The notes under the pieces: generated by a model | The model's database searches: none | The model's input: only the letters and a program-made list of their open reading frames with translations | Told to the model about the DNA's origin: nothing | Position numbers and translations under genes: made by a program | Shown here: positions 18,418 to 27,301 of the stretch, piece by piece | How the letters are laid out: each line of letters begins with the position of its first letter | Numbering within the stretch: the first letter of the stretch is position 1 | DNA from: CAYSLU01 sp964431965 | GTDB taxonomy: Bacteria; Verrucomicrobiota; Kiritimatiellia; CAIKKV01; CAYSLU01 | Direction: 5' to 3' | DNA: 64,000 nucleotides | Assembly: GCA_964431965.1 (NCBI GenBank) | Contig: CAYSLU010000015.1 | Span: 1-64,000 of the forward strand

Positions 18418-19245
18418 ATGCCGAGATCGGAACAGTCGTGGCAAAGGATGTTCGAGCGGCTGGTCGCCTTCCGGGGCCAGGCGGGCCACAGCGACGTACC
18501 CACTAACTCCTCCGCGGATCCCCAGCTGGGCCGCTGGGTCGCCACCCAGCGGCACAAGCGCAAGATCGGCCGGCTGACGGCCGGGCAGATCGCCCACCTC
18601 GATTCGCTGGCATTCACGTGGTCGTCGGCCGACGCATCCTGGGATCGGATGTGGCGATTGCTCGAGGAGTTCAAGAAGCGGGAGGGCCACTGCAATGTCC
18701 CGGCGCACTGGGAGCAGGACATGAGCTTGGCGACGTGGGTGGCCAACCAGCGGCACCGGCATAAGATCGGGGCGCTGCCGGCGCCGCGGGTGAGCCGCCT
18801 GGAGGCGCTGGGGTTCACGTGGGGGATCTACCGACAGACCGCGCCGCCGCCGGCTGCTCCGAAGGGCGAGCGCGGGGCGGTGCGTCGGGACGATGTGCCC
18901 CATGGGCCTCTGGGCACCGATCCGAGGGATTTCGAGCAGAGGCTCTACAACCTGGGGCACGACGGCTACGTGCAGTACGACGGCAACGGCCCGCGCCCTA
19001 AGGAACTCGTCGCCTACGTGGCCAGCCATCGCGGGAACCTTCCGCCGTTCATTCCTCTGCCCACGCGGCCGACGGTCTTTGTGCTGAGCGAGGGATACGC
19101 CCGAAAGCCGCGCAAGGCCGCGTGGAAGGGGGCTGGGCGACTGCCGCGGGAAGTGATCGAGTTCGTGGTGGAGAACGGCGTGCTCCCGCCCCAGGCTGAA
19201 GCCGGCCGGAACGGCAAGGGCGGCCGGAACGGGCGCCGCGCCTGA
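18418..19245 (+). CDS. Helicase-associated (HA) domain protein
   Basis: The 275-aa product carries two tandem helicase-associated domains (about residues 5-68 and 73-136). Each has the pattern W..M...L..F....GH..VP....L..WV..QR...KIG.L....I..L..L.FTW. In larger proteins these repeats sit at the C-terminus of DEAD/DEAH helicases and probably bind nucleic acid. Here no helicase core is present. Residues 140-275 are a basic, Pro/Arg/Gly-rich extension with a central domain of unknown family. It is likely a cytoplasmic nucleic-acid binding protein. A strong own promoter precedes it and tRNA-Ser follows. Confidence 0.75.
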   Translation: MPRSEQSWQRMFERLVAFRGQAGHSDVPTNSSADPQLGRWVATQRHKRKIGRLTAGQIAHLDSLAFTWSSADASWDRMWRLLEEFKKREGHCNVPAHWEQDMSLATWVANQRHRHKIGALPAPRVSRLEALGFTWGIYRQTAPPPAAPKGERGAVRRDDVPHGPLGTDPRDFEQRLYNLGHDGYVQYDGNGPRPKELVAYVASHRGNLPPFIPLPTRPTVFVLSEGYARKPRKAAWKGAGRLPREVIEFVVENGVLPPQAEAGRNGKGGRNGRRA

Positions 19246-19259
19246 TCGCGCCGCCGCGT

Positions 19260-19287
19260 TTGACTAATCCCAACGTTCCGGTATTAT
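19260..19287 (+). promoter_or_regulatory. Promoter of tRNA-Ser
   Basis: TTGACT (19260-19265), a 16-bp spacer and TATTAT (19282-19287) lie 25 bases before the mature tRNA 5' end. Confidence 0.6.
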
Positions 19288-19311
19288 AAACGCCCGTTCG
19301 AGTCCTACTCC

Positions 19312-19403
19312 GGAGGGGTGGCAGAGCCCGGTTGAATGCGCATGACTCGAAATCATGTGTGCCCTTACGGGCACCGGGGGTTCAAATCCCTCCCCCTCCG
19401 CCA
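19312..19403 (+). tRNA. tRNA-Ser (anticodon CGA)
   Basis: A complete class II tRNA cloverleaf. The acceptor stem is GGAGGGG (19312-19318) with CCCCTCC (19393-19399). The anticodon arm is CATGA/TCATG with loop CTCGAAA, giving anticodon CGA at 19348-19350. The long variable arm (GTGCCC/GGGCAC) is typical of serine tRNA. The T-loop TTCAAAT sits on a five-pair stem. Discriminator G19400 and an encoded CCA (19401-19403) follow. It decodes UCG. Confidence 0.97.
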
Positions 19404-19441
19404 GTCTTCGTTCGCAGCGCAGCGGAGAACGTAGACTGCCC

Positions 19442-19508
19442 GGCGTAGTTGGCCGAGCCGTGCTCGGCAACGAAGCGGGGCTGGTTGGTGTGCGCTGTGA
19501 ACTACGCC
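19442..19508. repeat. Structured spacer between tRNA-Ser and the GIY-YIG gene
   Basis: GGCGTAGTT (19442-19450) is complementary to AACTACGCC (19500-19508). Inside lies a 7-bp stem GCCGAGC/GCTCGGC with loop CGT (19452-19468). It may be a terminator/processing hairpin for the tRNA or part of a mobile nuclease unit. Confidence 0.5.
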
Positions 19509-19521
19509 TGGCACGCCGCCG

Positions 19522-19770
19522 ATGGGACACTTTCATTACGTTTACGTGATCGAGAGCCAGTCTGAGGCCGGACGATACTACATCGGATTTACCGAGAATC
19601 TGGAAGATCGTCTCAAGCATCACAACGCAGGTGCTGTCCCTTCGACGCGGCCGTTCCGGCCATGGAGCTATCGAACGTGCACCGCCTTCACGGATCGGAC
19701 ACGCGCTCTTGATTTCGAGCGCTACCTGAAGACGCACTCCGGCCGAGCATTCATCAGCAAACACCTCTAG
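19522..19770 (+). CDS. GIY-YIG domain endonuclease, UPF0213-like
   Basis: The 82-aa single-domain protein has the GIY-YIG nuclease core: YVYVI strand (6-10), YYIGFT (19-24), Arg30 in the following helix (LEDRLKHHN) and a catalytic Glu in FERYLK near residue 66. Such mini-nucleases resemble the N-terminus of UvrC and occur scattered, often next to tRNA genes, in uncultured bacterial genomes. Their role is not settled. No ribosome site is visible before the ATG, so it may be translated from the tRNA read-through transcript. The spacer to tRNA-Ser is rich in inverted repeats. Confidence 0.8.
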   Translation: MGHFHYVYVIESQSEAGRYYIGFTENLEDRLKHHNAGAVPSTRPFRPWSYRTCTAFTDRTRALDFERYLKTHSGRAFISKHL

Positions 19771-19864
19771 CTGAGAGTCTCCGGCAAGTGGAGACTGATG
19801 GTGATGGCAGGCCATCCTTCCGCGCGTCGAAGGGCTCCCCCGTGCCGTGGTCCGGCTACACCCC

Positions 19865-21106
19865 TCACCGGGTCGCGCACACGCGGTTCCGACCGTCGGT
19901 CTTCGCCTGGTACAGGGAGCGGTCGGCGGCGGACTGGACGGCTTCGGGGGTGGCCCGGCGACGCGTGGCCCGGGAGACGCCGATGCTGACCGTGATCCGG
20001 ATCGTTCGCCTTGGCTGCGGCGGCCGGCTGAGCGCGTCCTTTGGCTTCTGAGCCGGGCGGTCCTTGTCGCGCAGCACGAACTCGCTCTCCGCAATCTCGT
20101 CGCGCAGCTCGTCCATGCCGACCAGGACGGACTCAAACGTCTGGCCCTCGCACACGATGACGAACTCCTCGCCCCCCTGGCGGTAGGCGATCCCGACCGG
20201 GGACCGACGGAGATGCGACGCAATGAAGCGAAGCACCTGGTCGCCGACTTCGTGCCCGTGCGTGTCGTTGACCTGCTTGAAGTGATCGATGTCGATGATG
20301 GCGATCGCGTAGGTGGGGCCGAGCGAGCGGAGGTGATGGCGCAGGGCGCGCCGCCCGGGCAGCTCGGTGAGCTCGTCGATCGTCGACCGCCACCACGCGC
20401 TCTCGAGAATCGTCCAGACCAGGACAATGCCGGCCGCGCACATGAACAGGAGGAACGCGGCGCCGCCACGGCTGGGCCCCCAGAGCGACGAGGCGAAGTT
20501 GAGGGCGCCGAAGAGCTGCAGGAGCGCGATGGCCAGAAGCGCGCCCAGGCGCGGGCTCTCGTGCGGCTGGCCGCGCCGCAGCAGGGCGACGGCAGCGGCG
20601 AGGAAGGCCAGGACCCCGGCCAGCGGAAGGGCGAGCATGGGGGACATGGGCCGGAACACGATGACCCGGGTGGTCGTCACCCACCGGGATACGGCGGGCA
20701 GGGCGGCGAAGGCGGCGATGAAGAGCAGCGGGAGGACGACGGCCAGGAGGCGGCGCCCGAACGTGCGCGGCCGCAGCCCGCGCTCGTCCAGCCGGTGGAA
20801 GAGGACGGTGAGCGGCGGCGCCGCCAGCGACATCAGGAATGCCAGGGCGGACAGGCGCGCGAGGTCGCCGTCCGACCGCGCCGCGAACCCCATGGCGGTA
20901 ACGACGGCGAAGAAGAACGCCAGAAACGCGATGCGCGTCTGGGTGAACAGTGCGCCGAGCAGGATGGCGACGCCGAAGATGACGTGCGGGAGGGCGATCA
21001 AAGCGGACTGGTCGGCCCATCCTGCCGTGTCCGCATGGAACGCGACGAGGGCCCCCACGAGGATCGCGAGCGCCAAGGGCGGCAAGACGGGCAGGATAGT
21101 CCTCAT
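19865..21106 (-). CDS. Membrane-bound diguanylate cyclase (GGDEF)
   Basis: The 413-aa product has a hydrophobic N-terminal half (residues 1-235) with about eight membrane segments and a C-terminal GGDEF domain (about 243-410). The signature is GGEEF (311-315), with metal-binding Asp272 in IIDIDHFKQVND and ELTELPGRRAL at the domain start. This fits synthesis of cyclic di-GMP in response to an unknown membrane signal. No RxxD inhibitory site is seen five residues before GGEEF. A 24-residue Lys/Pro-rich insert follows (LRDKDRPAQKPKD). ATG 21106 is chosen because the preceding in-frame residues are not family-like. It lies 11 bp downstream of the ceramidase-like gene, so the two are probably co-transcribed. 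Confidence 0.88.
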   Translation of the reverse strand: MRTILPVLPPLALAILVGALVAFHADTAGWADQSALIALPHVIFGVAILLGALFTQTRIAFLAFFFAVVTAMGFAARSDGDLARLSALAFLMSLAAPPLTVLFHRLDERGLRPRTFGRRLLAVVLPLLFIAAFAALPAVSRWVTTTRVIVFRPMSPMLALPLAGVLAFLAAAVALLRRGQPHESPRLGALLAIALLQLFGALNFASSLWGPSRGGAAFLLFMCAAGIVLVWTILESAWWRSTIDELTELPGRRALRHHLRSLGPTYAIAIIDIDHFKQVNDTHGHEVGDQVLRFIASHLRRSPVGIAYRQGGEEFVIVCEGQTFESVLVGMDELRDEIAESEFVLRDKDRPAQKPKDALSRPPQPRRTIRITVSIGVSRATRRRATPEAVQSAADRSLYQAKTDGRNRVCATR

Positions 21107-21117
21107 GGGCGGATCGC

Positions 21118-22503
21118 CTATGTGCCGGCGTGCAGGTCCTTTGCCGTCTCGATGGCCGCGGCCTCGACCATCCGCAGGGCTTCCGGAACGAGGCGGGATC
21201 CCCGGCCGGTCCGGGTCTCGTAGCCGCCGCCGGCGAAGGCCCGCTCGGTCGGAACGTAGCCCAGATAGCCGTTGCACATGTGGGCGACTTGCGTGAACCG
21301 GAAGGGCGATGCCAGCTTGATGGCCAGCTGGGCCTCAACAAACGGCTCGCCCATCAGGGCGACCAAGCCGAAGTCGCCGATGCGCATGGCCTGAATCTCG
21401 TACGGGTAGTGGGGGTGGGTGGTGCGTTCGTCTGCGATGTCGGCGATGCCGACGGCATACACCCAGTCCCATGAGACCCGGATGTGCTTGGCATCGGTCC
21501 ACAGCGGCTCCGGATGCTCGGCGAGCATCTTCCTGGCCGAGGCCAGCAGCTCGTCCGAGATCACGCGGCGGGGCACCGGCAGAATCCGGCGACGCCACGC
21601 GAGCGGAGACGGCGCGACCGGAGTCATGCTCTCGAGCGCCCGCCGGGTCGTCTCCGCCAGCTTCGCGCCCATCTGGAGATGGTCGGGCATCGGGTCGGGA
21701 TTGATGTGATTCGCGTGATGCACGTTGCCGCAGCACCCGTTGATTACGAGGGGCACGCAGGCGGCGCCCCACAGCGACTCCATCTCGCGAGCCCACGCGC
21801 CCGGCCAGCCGGCGAGGGCGATATTCTCGCCGAAGCCGTGGCAGGGATGACACGTGTGATGAAGGAGGGCGGACACGACGGATCCGTCTTCGGCTGTGAA
21901 GACGGCAACGCCGACCTCGGGATCAGTCGGCCCCTCGACGTGAAGGATGTCGGGGCTGCAGGAGGGCGGGTGGCATCGGGCCGTTCCGTCGCGCATGACG
22001 AATCGCCTGTTGAAGGCGACTCGTCCGTCCATGGCCCGTGCGGCGGAGACGGTCACAGGGGCGAGCCGCTCAATGGCGGCGCCGACCGCCTGTACCGCTC
22101 CCGCGATCGCGGGCTCGTCATAGCGGTCGTCCCCGCCCCGCAGATACGCATACTGCGGCGGGATGATCGGGCAGGAATTCCGGCAGAAGTGGTTCCCGAT
22201 GCTTGGCGCGGCGTGGTTCTGAGTGATGTGGACGATCAGCGCCTCAGGGGAGAGCCCGTGGGCCAGTTGGCAGCGCAGGCGGATCTCGTCGGCCTGCGGG
22301 TTGTCGATCGCCAGGACGTCGATCGAGAGGATGGCGTACAGCCGGCCGTTCTGTTCGAAGGCCAGCGCCCGCGCGTAGAGCGGTTCCTTCACGCCGGTGC
22401 ACGGTCGGCGGCGACCGATGTCCCCGGCGATCTGGATTCCGACCTGCGGTGAGATGTCGGCCTTGGCGGCCCCGGCACGCAAGACGTTCGGACTTGTGCT
22501 CAT
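21118..22503 (-). CDS. Neutral/alkaline ceramidase N-terminal domain-like hydrolase
   Basis: The 461-aa product matches the N-terminal metal-hydrolase domain of neutral ceramidases that is common as stand-alone proteins in PVC bacteria. The start LRAGAAKADISPQVG is the usual opening strand. Candidate zinc ligands lie in ITQNHAAPSIGNH and LLHHTCHPCH, and GCCGNVHHANH gives a further His-rich loop. No signal peptide is found and the C-terminal immunoglobulin-like domain of true ceramidases is absent, so the substrate may be another amide or ester. It precedes the GGDEF gene by 11 bp. A 17-bp sequence upstream (22542-22558) recurs before the GH-like gene at 49190. Confidence 0.75.
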   Translation of the reverse strand: MSTSPNVLRAGAAKADISPQVGIQIAGDIGRRRPCTGVKEPLYARALAFEQNGRLYAILSIDVLAIDNPQADEIRLRCQLAHGLSPEALIVHITQNHAAPSIGNHFCRNSCPIIPPQYAYLRGGDDRYDEPAIAGAVQAVGAAIERLAPVTVSAARAMDGRVAFNRRFVMRDGTARCHPPSCSPDILHVEGPTDPEVGVAVFTAEDGSVVSALLHHTCHPCHGFGENIALAGWPGAWAREMESLWGAACVPLVINGCCGNVHHANHINPDPMPDHLQMGAKLAETTRRALESMTPVAPSPLAWRRRILPVPRRVISDELLASARKMLAEHPEPLWTDAKHIRVSWDWVYAVGIADIADERTTHPHYPYEIQAMRIGDFGLVALMGEPFVEAQLAIKLASPFRFTQVAHMCNGYLGYVPTERAFAGGGYETRTGRGSRLVPEALRMVEAAAIETAKDLHAGT

Positions 22504-22541
22504 GGGCGCGAGTCTCCCGACTGGCGCGCGCTAAGTCAAGC

Positions 22542-22558
22542 TGGCACAATCCGTCCGG
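22542..22558. repeat. 17-bp upstream motif, copy 1
   Basis: TGGCACAATCCGTCCGG is identical to 49248-49264. Here it lies 39 bases upstream of the minus-strand ceramidase-like gene and 99 bases upstream of the plus-strand propeller gene. It contains TGGCACAAT, which can be read as an extended -10 on the plus strand. Confidence 0.55.
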
Positions 22559-22656
22559 TCGAGTCGCTCAGGGATGGGGCCGAGGGCGCATGTACGCAGG
22601 CGGGGACGGAGTGTGGAGCGCCGTGCCCTCACGCGCTAAGCTACCGGGAGAATGAC

Positions 22657-24684
22657 ATGGATCCGCTGGTGCAGGACATACGGGGCCGCACGCAGCACAT
22701 GGTGGACACGCGCATCGTCGCGGCCACGATCGGCCTGGAGCTTCGGGCCGGCGGCATGCGAAAGCACGCAGCGGTCTCCATCCTGGCGTCCACCGAACCG
22801 TGGGAGGGCGCGTACCTGCTCCCGGTGCGGGTGCTGCCCGATGCGGAGTCGGGGCTGTGGAAGATGTGGTACGCCAGCAGCGGACCGCGCGCGGACCGCG
22901 ATCCCGCTCTGGCTCGCGGCACGCTTCACGTGGCGGTGTCGGCCGACGGAGCAAGCTGGGAGAAGCGCCCCATCGGCCTGTACCGCACCTCGGACGGCCG
23001 GGACACCAACATCTGCACGTACGAGGACGGCACTCCGGTATCGGGCACCTGCGCCGTGTTCGACGAGCCGGGGGACCCGGAGCCTCGCCAGCGGTTCAAG
23101 CTGATCCACTATCAACCGAACTATTACCTGGCCTATTCGGCGGACGGGCTACGCTGGCGCCCGGCGCAGCGTGAGCCTGTCTGGCCGAACGGCTCGGGCG
23201 ACGGATTGGAGGAGACCTACTTCTTCATGCGGGATCCGCTGGTGAATCGCTACCGGGGCTATATGCGCGTGTGGCGTCGGCACCAGACCATTCGCAAGGT
23301 CGCGCTGGGAGAGAGCGACGACTTGCGGACGTGGTCGGGCCCGAAGATCATCTGGGAGGCCCAGCCGCACTATGGCCCGGGCGCCCAGATCTACGGGATG
23401 AACGTTCACGTGGACGCGGGGCTCTACTGGGGGCTTCCCTGGATCTTCTACAGCGATGAGACGCTCGACCCTTCGCTGCGGCAGAGCATCCGCCTGAAGC
23501 TGGCATGGAGCCGCGACGGCGTGGAGTGGCAGCCGCTCGTCCCCGGTCTCGACGCCGTTGAGGCCGGGGCGCCGGGCTCGTTCGACAACGGCATGCTGAT
23601 CTCGAAGTGCCCGCCGGTGCTGGGCGAGCGAGAAGGCTGGCTCTACTATCTGGGGTGCGCCGGCCGGCATGTGGCGGCCGACAGCCACCGCTCCCGGTCC
23701 ATTGGGATGGCGCGCTGGCGGCGCGGCGGGCTGGCTGGCCTGCGCACTGCAGGCGAGGGGGCGCTGCTTACCCATCGCTTCGTGCTCAGGGGAAATGAGA
23801 TCCGCGTGAACGCGCGTGCGGAAGCGGGCGGATCGGTTCGCGCCGAGCTCCTCGACGACTCGGGCAACGCGATCCCCGGCTTCGGCGTGGCCGACTCGGA
23901 TCCGCAGCCGGGCGACGAGGTGGACGCGTGCCTGACGTGGAGGGGCTCGCCGGACCTCGGCGCGCTGTTCGGGCAGTATGTGATGCTGAAGCTGGTGCTC
24001 CGGAAGGCCGAGGTGTTCGCCTTCCGGGTGGCCGGTGCGGCCGATCGGCTCTCGGCCCCCCTGGGGCCTCCGCCGGTACGCTGCGGCCACTGCCGGCAGG
24101 CTCCGGCGATCGACGGGGCCTTGGACGACAGTTGCTGGCAGGACTTCACGAACAGCGGGGTGGCGGACGACTTCGTACAGTTCGGTCAGTTGGCCCCCGC
24201 CGCGCTCCGCACGCGCGCTCTCTTCACGCGAGACGATTCCACGCTGTACGTCGCGGTGGAGTGTGACGAGCCCCTGACGGACCGGCTGAGCGAATCCGGC
24301 CGGGGGGGCGGCGTGGGGTACACCCGCGATGAGGTTGTCGAGTTCCGCCTGACGGCTCCGTGCCACGGGACGCACTGCCACCAGCTCATGGTGACGTCGG
24401 CCGGCGCCCGGCAGCACGCCTGGTTCAGCAAGGAGGCGGGCGGGGGCTGCTTGCTGGCGAGCATCGGCTGGGATGCCAAGGTGAGCCTGGTGCGGGGGCG
24501 CTGGTGCATCGAGATGGCGGTGCCGTTCGCGGCACTGACCGCTCCTTCGCCCGGGCCCGGCGAGCGCTGGCGGCTCAACATCATTCGCTACCGGAACCTG
24601 GCCGGCGCGGACTACTCCTGCTGGGTGTGCATGTACGGAAGCGTGCATCGCACGGATCTGGCCGGCGACATGGTCTTCACGTGA
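22657..24684 (+). CDS. Five-bladed beta-propeller glycosidase-like protein with CBM9-like domain
   Basis: The 675-aa product has an N-terminal five-bladed propeller (about 20-360) of the GH32/43/62-like superfamily: repeated blades with LWKMWYASSG, YYLAYSADGLRWRP, ETYFFMRDPLV, LAWSRDGVEWQPL and GWLYYLGCAG. A beta-sandwich (about 365-455) follows. Residues about 475-675 resemble CBM9 (APAIDGALDDSCWQ, TLYVAVECDEPL, YTRDEVVEFRL, IEMAVPFAAL). No signal peptide is seen, so it may act inside the cell on imported oligosaccharides. The ATG has GGGAG eight bases upstream. It heads a five-gene plus-strand run. Confidence 0.7.
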   Translation: MDPLVQDIRGRTQHMVDTRIVAATIGLELRAGGMRKHAAVSILASTEPWEGAYLLPVRVLPDAESGLWKMWYASSGPRADRDPALARGTLHVAVSADGASWEKRPIGLYRTSDGRDTNICTYEDGTPVSGTCAVFDEPGDPEPRQRFKLIHYQPNYYLAYSADGLRWRPAQREPVWPNGSGDGLEETYFFMRDPLVNRYRGYMRVWRRHQTIRKVALGESDDLRTWSGPKIIWEAQPHYGPGAQIYGMNVHVDAGLYWGLPWIFYSDETLDPSLRQSIRLKLAWSRDGVEWQPLVPGLDAVEAGAPGSFDNGMLISKCPPVLGEREGWLYYLGCAGRHVAADSHRSRSIGMARWRRGGLAGLRTAGEGALLTHRFVLRGNEIRVNARAEAGGSVRAELLDDSGNAIPGFGVADSDPQPGDEVDACLTWRGSPDLGALFGQYVMLKLVLRKAEVFAFRVAGAADRLSAPLGPPPVRCGHCRQAPAIDGALDDSCWQDFTNSGVADDFVQFGQLAPAALRTRALFTRDDSTLYVAVECDEPLTDRLSESGRGGGVGYTRDEVVEFRLTAPCHGTHCHQLMVTSAGARQHAWFSKEAGGGCLLASIGWDAKVSLVRGRWCIEMAVPFAALTAPSPGPGERWRLNIIRYRNLAGADYSCWVCMYGSVHRTDLAGDMVFT

Positions 24685-24708
24685 TCGCGCCCATGCTGCC
24701 CCGTTGCC

Positions 24709-24737
24709 TTGACACGGACCGCGCTTTCCCGTGAGAT
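24709..24737 (+). promoter_or_regulatory. Promoter of the U32 gene
   Basis: A perfect TTGACA (24709-24714), a 17-bp spacer and TGAGAT (24732-24737). The predicted transcription start (about 24744) lies downstream of a possible early GTG at 24731, which supports the later GTG start at 24770. Confidence 0.45.
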
Positions 24738-24769
24738 GCCGCCATGCAAGACTCCCGGAGAATCGGATT

Positions 24770-27271
24770 GTGAAGGGCAAGCCGACGCAGAGCGCGGTGG
24801 AACTGCTGGCCCCGGCGGGCGAGCCGGACGCGGGCTACGCGGCGATCCACTACGGGGCTGACGCGATCTACCTGGGCCTGCCCCGGTTCTCCGCGCGCGC
24901 GGAGGCGACGAATTTTTCGTTCGACGACCTGGGCGCCATCACGGCGTACGCCCACGCGCGGGCGCCGCGGCGGCGGGTTTATGTGACGCTCAACACGGTG
25001 GTGATGGACGGCGAGCTGCCGGATGCCGTGGAGCTGCTGGCGCGGGCGGCGGCCTGCGGCGTTGACGCCGTGATCGTCCAGGACTTCGGCGTGGCGCGGA
25101 TCGTCCGCGCGCATTTCCCCGAGCTCCGGCTGCACGCCAGCACCCAGATGGCGATCCACAGCCTGGCGGGAGCCCAGGCCGCAGCCGAGCTGGGGTTCGA
25201 TCGCGTGACGCTGGCGCGCGAACTGACGGCGGCCGAGGTCGGAGGCATCGCATCCGGCGCGGGGATCGAGACGGAGGCATTCATCCATGGGGCGCTCTGC
25301 TACTCGTACAGCGGGCTGTGCCTGTTCTCCTCGCTGACGCGCGGGCAGAGCGGCAACCGGGGCCGGTGCAAGTATCCGTGCCGGGACCGCTGCCGCACGG
25401 AGGAGCCGGCGCGCGACGGCTTTCCGTTCTCGATGAAGGACATGGCGCTGCGCGCGGGCGCCGCCGTGCTTCGGGATGCGGGTGTGAGCAGCCTGAAGAT
25501 CGAGGGGCGGATGAAGAGCCCGCTCTACGTGGCGACTGTCGTGGACTACTACCGGAGGCTGCTGGACGGCCGGCTGACCGAGGCGGCGGCGCTGGAGGCC
25601 GAGGCGGACATGCGAACCGTGTTCGCGCGGCCGTGGACGCGACTCTACTTGGACGGTCCCCGCGGGGATCGCGTTATCGATGCCGAGACGGTCGGCCACC
25701 GAGGCGCGGAGATCGGACGGGTGGAGCGCGTCACCGGCCGGCTCGACTTCGCGGCCGTGCGCTTCCGCACCAGTCGGCGGCTCGAGGTGCACGACGGCAT
25801 CCAGATCGACATCCCGGGCCAGGATCGGCCCTTCGGCTTTCCGGTGGACGAACTCCGCCTGGCCGAGGAGCGCGGGGATCGGGCGGGCCGCCGCGTATTC
25901 GTGGCGCCGGCGGGCTCGATGGTGGAGGTGGGGCTGCCGGCTGAGTATCCCCGGATTCCCTCGCACGCGGCGGTCTACTGCTCGTCCTCTCAGGATGTGA
26001 AGAACCGATACGGGTTCGACCGGCCGAAGCCGGGGCTCTTCCGGGCCCGCATCGGAGTCGGGGTGACCGTACGGGTGGAGCCGGGAACGCTGCGGGCGGA
26101 GGCGGTCATACCCGACACTCCGGCCTCGCCCGGCGGCGGCCGCTCGGAGGCCGCCGTGGAGGGGACGTTCGGCCCGGCCGCGGATGTCGGGAAGACCGAA
26201 AGCGCCGCGCGGGCGGCATTCGCGAAGACGGGCGACAGCGCGTGTGCCGTCGAGTCCGTCGCGTGCGTGAATCCCGACGGGCTGTTCGCGCCGATGTCGC
26301 TTCTGAACGAACTGCGGCGACGCCTGATCGCGGATACCGAGCGCGTCGCCGGGACGGCGATCCGGGAACGGATCGCGCGGATAGCGGAGGCGGTGCACGC
26401 GCATGCCGGCCGTGCCGCCTCCGCCGAACCGGCGGCGGCCGGCGCTTCGGGTGAGCGGTGGATCCTGAAGGTGGACCGGGCGGCGTTTCTGGATGCGCTC
26501 GAGCCGGAGGACTGGGCGGCTGCGTCCGAAGTGATTGTCGACGTGGCGAGGGAGCCCGGGGAGCGGCTGGAGGCGGCGCTCCGACGGGCGGCCGATGCGC
26601 GCGGAGCGGAGGCGGTCCGGCTGGCTCTGCCGATCCTGATGCGGGAGCGGCCGGAAGCGGAGATGGCGACGCGGATCGAGCGGCTGGTGGATCAGGGCTG
26701 GACGCGGTGGCAGGTGTCGAGCCTGGCGGGGCTGCGGCTGCTGCGGTCGCGGGGTGGGCTGCAGGTGACGGCGGACTGGCCGCTGTACGTTTTGAACGGC
26801 GCGGCGGCGGATGAGCTGCTGGGCCTGGGGGTGACGCGGTTCACGCTGTCTCCGGAGGACGGGCGGGAGAACATGGCGATGCTGCTGGGCGCATTCGGCG
26901 AAGCAGCCGAGGTGCTGGCGTATCAGGATGTGCCGCTCTTCCAGTCTGCCTCGTGTCTGCGGGTCAGCATATCCGGCGCGTGTCCCGGGCGGGCGGCGTG
27001 TGACGGCGGGGAGGCGGCTCCGATGCGGCTGGGCAGCGCGGCGTCGGTGCTGGCGATATCGGATGAGTGCCGGACGGTGGTGATCGGCGAGCGGCCCTAC
27101 GTGCTGGCTGGGCGGCTGGGCGACCTGCGCGCGATGGGCGCGCGGGTGTTTCGGGCTGACTTCGTCTGGCGGCCGTACGAGGCGCAGGAGGTCTGCGAGC
27201 TGTGGCGACGGGTGCGGGCCGGACAGGCGGTCGCCGGAACCGTCGGAAACTTCGATCGCGGCCTGGCATGA
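24770..27271 (+). CDS. U32 family protein (RlhA/YdcP-like)
   Basis: The 833-aa product is a long U32 'peptidase' family member. Residues 9-35 (ELLAPAGEPDAGYAAIHYGADAIYLG-type strand) open the barrel. The hallmark EAFIHGALCYSYSGLC lies near 168-183 and is followed by the cysteine cluster RGRCKYPCRDRC and the conserved SLKIEGRMKSP. The length and the C-terminal extension match RlhA, which hydroxylates C2501 of 23S rRNA using prephenate, and related collagenase-like proteins. A second barrel-like half (about 560-830) has a further cysteine set (ASCLRVSISGACPGRAACDGG). Start: GTG 24770 with GGAG nine bases upstream. The exact substrate is unproven. Confidence 0.82.
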   Translation: MKGKPTQSAVELLAPAGEPDAGYAAIHYGADAIYLGLPRFSARAEATNFSFDDLGAITAYAHARAPRRRVYVTLNTVVMDGELPDAVELLARAAACGVDAVIVQDFGVARIVRAHFPELRLHASTQMAIHSLAGAQAAAELGFDRVTLARELTAAEVGGIASGAGIETEAFIHGALCYSYSGLCLFSSLTRGQSGNRGRCKYPCRDRCRTEEPARDGFPFSMKDMALRAGAAVLRDAGVSSLKIEGRMKSPLYVATVVDYYRRLLDGRLTEAAALEAEADMRTVFARPWTRLYLDGPRGDRVIDAETVGHRGAEIGRVERVTGRLDFAAVRFRTSRRLEVHDGIQIDIPGQDRPFGFPVDELRLAEERGDRAGRRVFVAPAGSMVEVGLPAEYPRIPSHAAVYCSSSQDVKNRYGFDRPKPGLFRARIGVGVTVRVEPGTLRAEAVIPDTPASPGGGRSEAAVEGTFGPAADVGKTESAARAAFAKTGDSACAVESVACVNPDGLFAPMSLLNELRRRLIADTERVAGTAIRERIARIAEAVHAHAGRAASAEPAAAGASGERWILKVDRAAFLDALEPEDWAAASEVIVDVAREPGERLEAALRRAADARGAEAVRLALPILMRERPEAEMATRIERLVDQGWTRWQVSSLAGLRLLRSRGGLQVTADWPLYVLNGAAADELLGLGVTRFTLSPEDGRENMAMLLGAFGEAAEVLAYQDVPLFQSASCLRVSISGACPGRAACDGGEAAPMRLGSAASVLAISDECRTVVIGERPYVLAGRLGDLRAMGARVFRADFVWRPYEAQEVCELWRRVRAGQAVAGTVGNFDRGLA

Positions 27272-27301
27272 GCATGGGCGGCCGGGCGGGGGAATGGACT
27301 C

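Noticed and set aside
22542..22558. Sigma54 promoter (TGGCAC...)
   Set aside because: The required GC at -12 with the TTGC box is absent at both copies of the 17-bp motif.
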